This document shows positions 5,922-7,525 of a stretch of DNA of 7,525 bases, one piece after another. Under the pieces are notes generated by a model. That model was not told where the DNA came from. It ran no database searches and saw only the letters and a list, made by a program, of their open reading frames with translations. The first letter of the stretch is position 1, and every line of letters starts with the position of its first letter. The position numbers were made by a program, and so were the translations under genes. The stretch comes from CAZMXP01 sp964570285 (lineage in GTDB: Bacteria > Planctomycetota > PLA2): positions 1-7,525 of the forward strand of contig CAZMXP010000098.1 of the NCBI GenBank assembly GCA_964570285.1, in the 5' to 3' direction.

Positions 5922-6107
5922 TCAGAAGATCCGCGGCGGACGACCGCCCACGAGCCCCGCGATAAACCCCACCGTTACCCACCACAGAACTCCGAGGATG
6001 ACCAATGCCGGTATGGCGGCGATGGCCCACTTTACAATGAACACAACCATTGACGTAAAGGGCATCTTGACATCGATGACGATCACGTTTCTGCTCTCAG
6101 GGTTCAT
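5922..6107 (-). CDS. Small (61-residue) membrane protein, family unknown to me
   Basis: The start ATG 6107 is fixed by AGGAG seven bases upstream. The frame stays open to 6458, but the extra translation shows no sense and overlaps the homologous upstream copy in another frame. The N-terminal 17 residues are polar, with an IDVKMPF motif. Residues about 19-52 are strongly hydrophobic (SMVVFIVKWAIAAIPALVIL, then GVLWWVTVGFIAGL) and interrupted by Lys26. This suggests one transmembrane helix at about 28-52, possibly preceded by a membrane-lying segment. The C-terminal GGRPPRIF is basic. The clearest support for coding is a tandem homologue upstream at 6122-6343, aligned without gaps over the first 41 residues (IDV-MP--SMV----VK and IPAL conserved). 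It is probably the last gene of the operon that begins with the VWA protein. Function unknown. Confidence 0.75.
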   Translation of the reverse strand: MNPESRNVIVIDVKMPFTSMVVFIVKWAIAAIPALVILGVLWWVTVGFIAGLVGGRPPRIF

Positions 6108-6114
6108 GCTTTCA

Positions 6115-6119
6115 CTCCT
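6115..6119 (-). promoter_or_regulatory. Ribosome binding site of the 61-residue membrane protein
   Basis: AGGAG lies seven bases before ATG 6107. It also sits just three bases past the terminal TAG (6124-6122) of the disrupted upstream copy, consistent with a compact tandem arrangement. It is the reason for choosing the short reading frame. Confidence 0.7.
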
Positions 6120-6121
6120 CT

Positions 6122-6343
6122 CTAAGGATGCGATCGGACGAACACGCGCCCAACCCCGTGAGGAGTCGAGTAGGAGATGCGTCTGATGGAGTTGCCGAAC
6201 ACTCCTGCCAACAACTCTCCAAGTACGGCAAGAGCGATCAGGGCAGGGATGGTGCCGATAACCTATTTCACCATCAATAGTACCATCGATCCGAGCGGCA
6301 TCGTGACATCGATCTTTTTCAGCTCTCCGCCTGTAGGCTCCAT
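6122..6343 (-). pseudogene. Tandem homologue of the small membrane protein, broken by an in-frame amber codon
   Basis: From ATG 6343 the frame reads MEPTGGELKKIDVTMPLGSM, VLLMVK, then TAG (6265-6263), then VIGTIPALIALAVLGELLAG, continuing in frame to a second TAG (6124-6122). It aligns without gaps with the intact downstream copy across its N-terminal half. The amber falls exactly where that copy has Trp27 (TGG), so one G-to-A change explains the break. Downstream of the amber the sequence still looks like a membrane segment, implying recent disruption, read-through, or simply a short product. The frame is also open upstream to an ATG at 6424 (MFLLLMLTCC...), eight bases after the VWA stop. 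A 53-residue product from that start is an alternative. No Shine-Dalgarno is evident at either start. Confidence 0.7.
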
Positions 6344-6432
6344 GGTTGTACGCGAGAACGACCACGTCGCCATAATCACGATGTGGCGAGTCATGCAACA
6401 CGTCAGCATCAGCAACAGGAACATTGCTTGCG

Positions 6433-7524
6433 CTACTGGACCTCGACGGTGAATTCAAAGTCAGTGTCCGGAGGGATGGTCAGCCCGGGATCGTGCGTGC
6501 GGATGCTCCCACGGACCGTATACGTGCCGGGCGGCACGTTCTCGTAGGTCGCTCGACCGAATACGGTAACTCTGCCCAGCTTGATGCCCGTTGCGATGCC
6601 GGCGAATGTCTGCTCAAGGGCTTGGGAGTTTGTCGCCTCCACGAAGGTCCCCCCCGTCGCGGAAGAAAGGCCTCGCAACTCACCGAAATCTAGCCCTGCA
6701 CCGAGGCCAACAGCGTATACCGGCGTCTGCTGTGCGAGAGCACGTGTGACAGCCTCGTTCGCCGAGGCTGTGCCGGTGGATGCACCATCTGTCAACACTA
6801 CGACGACTCCGCCGATTCCAAGCCTCGCACCGAGACGAACGAGTGCGTCGAGAACAGCCTCGTAGAGCGGCGTCCCACCCGAAGCACCGAGGTTATCGAA
6901 AGAAGCGCGCAGCCTGCTATGGTCGCTCGTAAAGTCCTCGAGCAAGCGCACCTGACCCCCGAACTCGAGTATTGCTACTTCGTCGAGTGGACTGAGCGAG
7001 TCGAGGAATGAGTTGCCGGCCTTCCGGCGCCCGTCAGTACCTGGATCGTTGGATGCCATACTACCGGAGCTGTCGAAGACGAGCGCGGCGGTGAGTTGCG
7101 AGGCGTTCGCTGACTCCACAACGACTCCCGTAACGAAGGGGCTCGCCGAGAAGACTCCCGCCTGTCCGTGTAACGACACGTCCACGAACTCGAACGCGGT
7201 CTGAGGAAGGCTAGCCCCGACGAACTCGTCGGCGTGGCCGAGCGGTGATACCGCCACCTCGAATTCCCCGGCGCTCCCACCGAAGTCCCCCGACGCACCG
7301 ACGAGTACCACACGGCCAACGAGCGGAGCTGCCGGAGCGCTCGTCTTGAGCGTGTCGCGGATCCGCGAGATATGGCTCAGGATTCTAGCGCGGCTCGCGG
7401 TTCCCGAGGCCAGATATCGCTCCGTGAAGATGTGGCACAGGAACTCAGGCGTGCCGTTGTCGATGGACTCTAGACCTGAAACAAGCGAAGATTGGTAGTC
7501 TTCCCGCGGACGGGCTCCGAATGC
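6433..7524 (-). CDS. von Willebrand factor type A domain protein, 5'-partial
   Basis: The frame is open without a stop to the right edge, giving 363 visible residues; the GTG at 7311 is internal. The first 140 or so visible residues are of unknown type and include a VVLVGASGDF strand and a probable beta-rich segment. The VWA domain spans about visible residues 142-310 and keeps a full MIDAS metal site. Its three parts are LVFDSSGSM (Asp151, Ser153, Ser155 as DxSxS), SGGTPLYEAV with Thr218, and VVLTDGAST with Asp246. The last 45 residues (FGRATYENVPPGTYTVRG and on to FEFTVEVQ) look like an added beta-strand module. VWA domains of this type bind protein ligands through a divalent cation, usually outside the cell or at the envelope; the ligand here is unknown. 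The signal peptide, if any, lies beyond the window. It appears to head the operon with the two small membrane-protein genes. Confidence 0.88.
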   Translation of the reverse strand, partial: AFGARPREDYQSSLVSGLESIDNGTPEFLCHIFTERYLASGTASRARILSHISRIRDTLKTSAPAAPLVGRVVLVGASGDFGGSAGEFEVAVSPLGHADEFVGASLPQTAFEFVDVSLHGQAGVFSASPFVTGVVVESANASQLTAALVFDSSGSMASNDPGTDGRRKAGNSFLDSLSPLDEVAILEFGGQVRLLEDFTSDHSRLRASFDNLGASGGTPLYEAVLDALVRLGARLGIGGVVVVLTDGASTGTASANEAVTRALAQQTPVYAVGLGAGLDFGELRGLSSATGGTFVEATNSQALEQTFAGIATGIKLGRVTVFGRATYENVPPGTYTVRGSIRTHDPGLTIPPDTDFEFTVEVQ

Positions 7525-7525
7525 C

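Noticed and set aside
5589..6053. 154-codon Arg/Pro-rich plus-strand frame after hutI
   Set aside because: It has no recognisable domain or Shine-Dalgarno, runs antisense into the small membrane-protein gene, and is explained by GC-rich inverted-repeat DNA.
6108..6458. N-terminal part of a 178-codon frame ending in the small membrane protein
   Set aside because: This stretch overlaps the homologous upstream copy in another frame and reads as nonsense. The strong AGGAG before ATG 6107 fixes the shorter protein.
1..7525. CRISPR arrays, tRNA or rRNA genes, transposases, integrases
   Set aside because: I saw no regularly spaced repeats, tRNA-like cloverleaf, rRNA signature or recombinase motif on either strand. 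The mobile-element idea for abiE rests only on the flanking hutU repeats.

Overview
The window is GC-rich DNA, markedly less so from about 5950 onward. It looks like a bacterial chromosome. Urocanate hydratase (hutU) and imidazolonepropionase (hutI) indicate histidine degradation. A secreted HEAT-repeat/von Willebrand A protein coupled to an ExbD-like lipoprotein is a combination I associate with Planctomycetota and neighbouring deep lineages. That placement is an inference from gene content, not from a marker gene. Four genes (abiEi, abiEii, the HEAT/VWA gene and hutI) are called with GTG starts.

Layout. Positions 2-370 hold the last 122 codons of hutU (+). Its stop codon directly abuts the stop of abiEii (371-1306, -), the nucleotidyltransferase toxin of an AbiE type IV toxin-antitoxin pair. 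abiEii overlaps its antitoxin gene abiEi (1303-1908, -) by four bases. A good sigma70-type promoter (1942-1970, -) and a 22-bp inverted repeat (1916-1937) lie just upstream of abiEi, where its autoregulatory operator would be expected. Beyond the promoter, 1987-2120 is a 134-bp, roughly 90% identical second copy of an internal piece of the hutU 3' end. The toxin-antitoxin cassette is therefore bracketed by direct repeats of hutU.

Positions 2120-4258 (-) hold two coupled genes. The first is a putatively exported HEAT-repeat protein with a C-terminal VWA domain whose metal-binding loops are degenerate. The second is a lipoprotein with one clear and one partial ExbD/TolR-like periplasmic module; its ATG directly follows the stop of the first (TAG-ATG). 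They are divergent from a complete hutI (4320-5570, +). The abiE cassette and this pair together separate hutU from hutI, which are often adjacent.

After hutI there are 351 bp without a convincing gene (5571-5921). This stretch is rich in inverted repeats, including an 11-bp perfect stem with two nested hairpins. The rest (5922-7524, -) appears to be one operon read from the right edge: a VWA protein with an intact MIDAS (5'-partial), then two tandem homologous small membrane-protein genes. The upstream copy carries an in-frame amber codon exactly where the intact copy has a tryptophan codon.

Working together: HutU makes imidazolone propionate from urocanate and HutI hydrolyses it to formiminoglutamate. 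AbiEi/AbiEii form a self-regulated toxin-antitoxin unit. The HEAT/VWA plus ExbD-like lipoprotein pair probably acts at the cell envelope, but its function is unknown.
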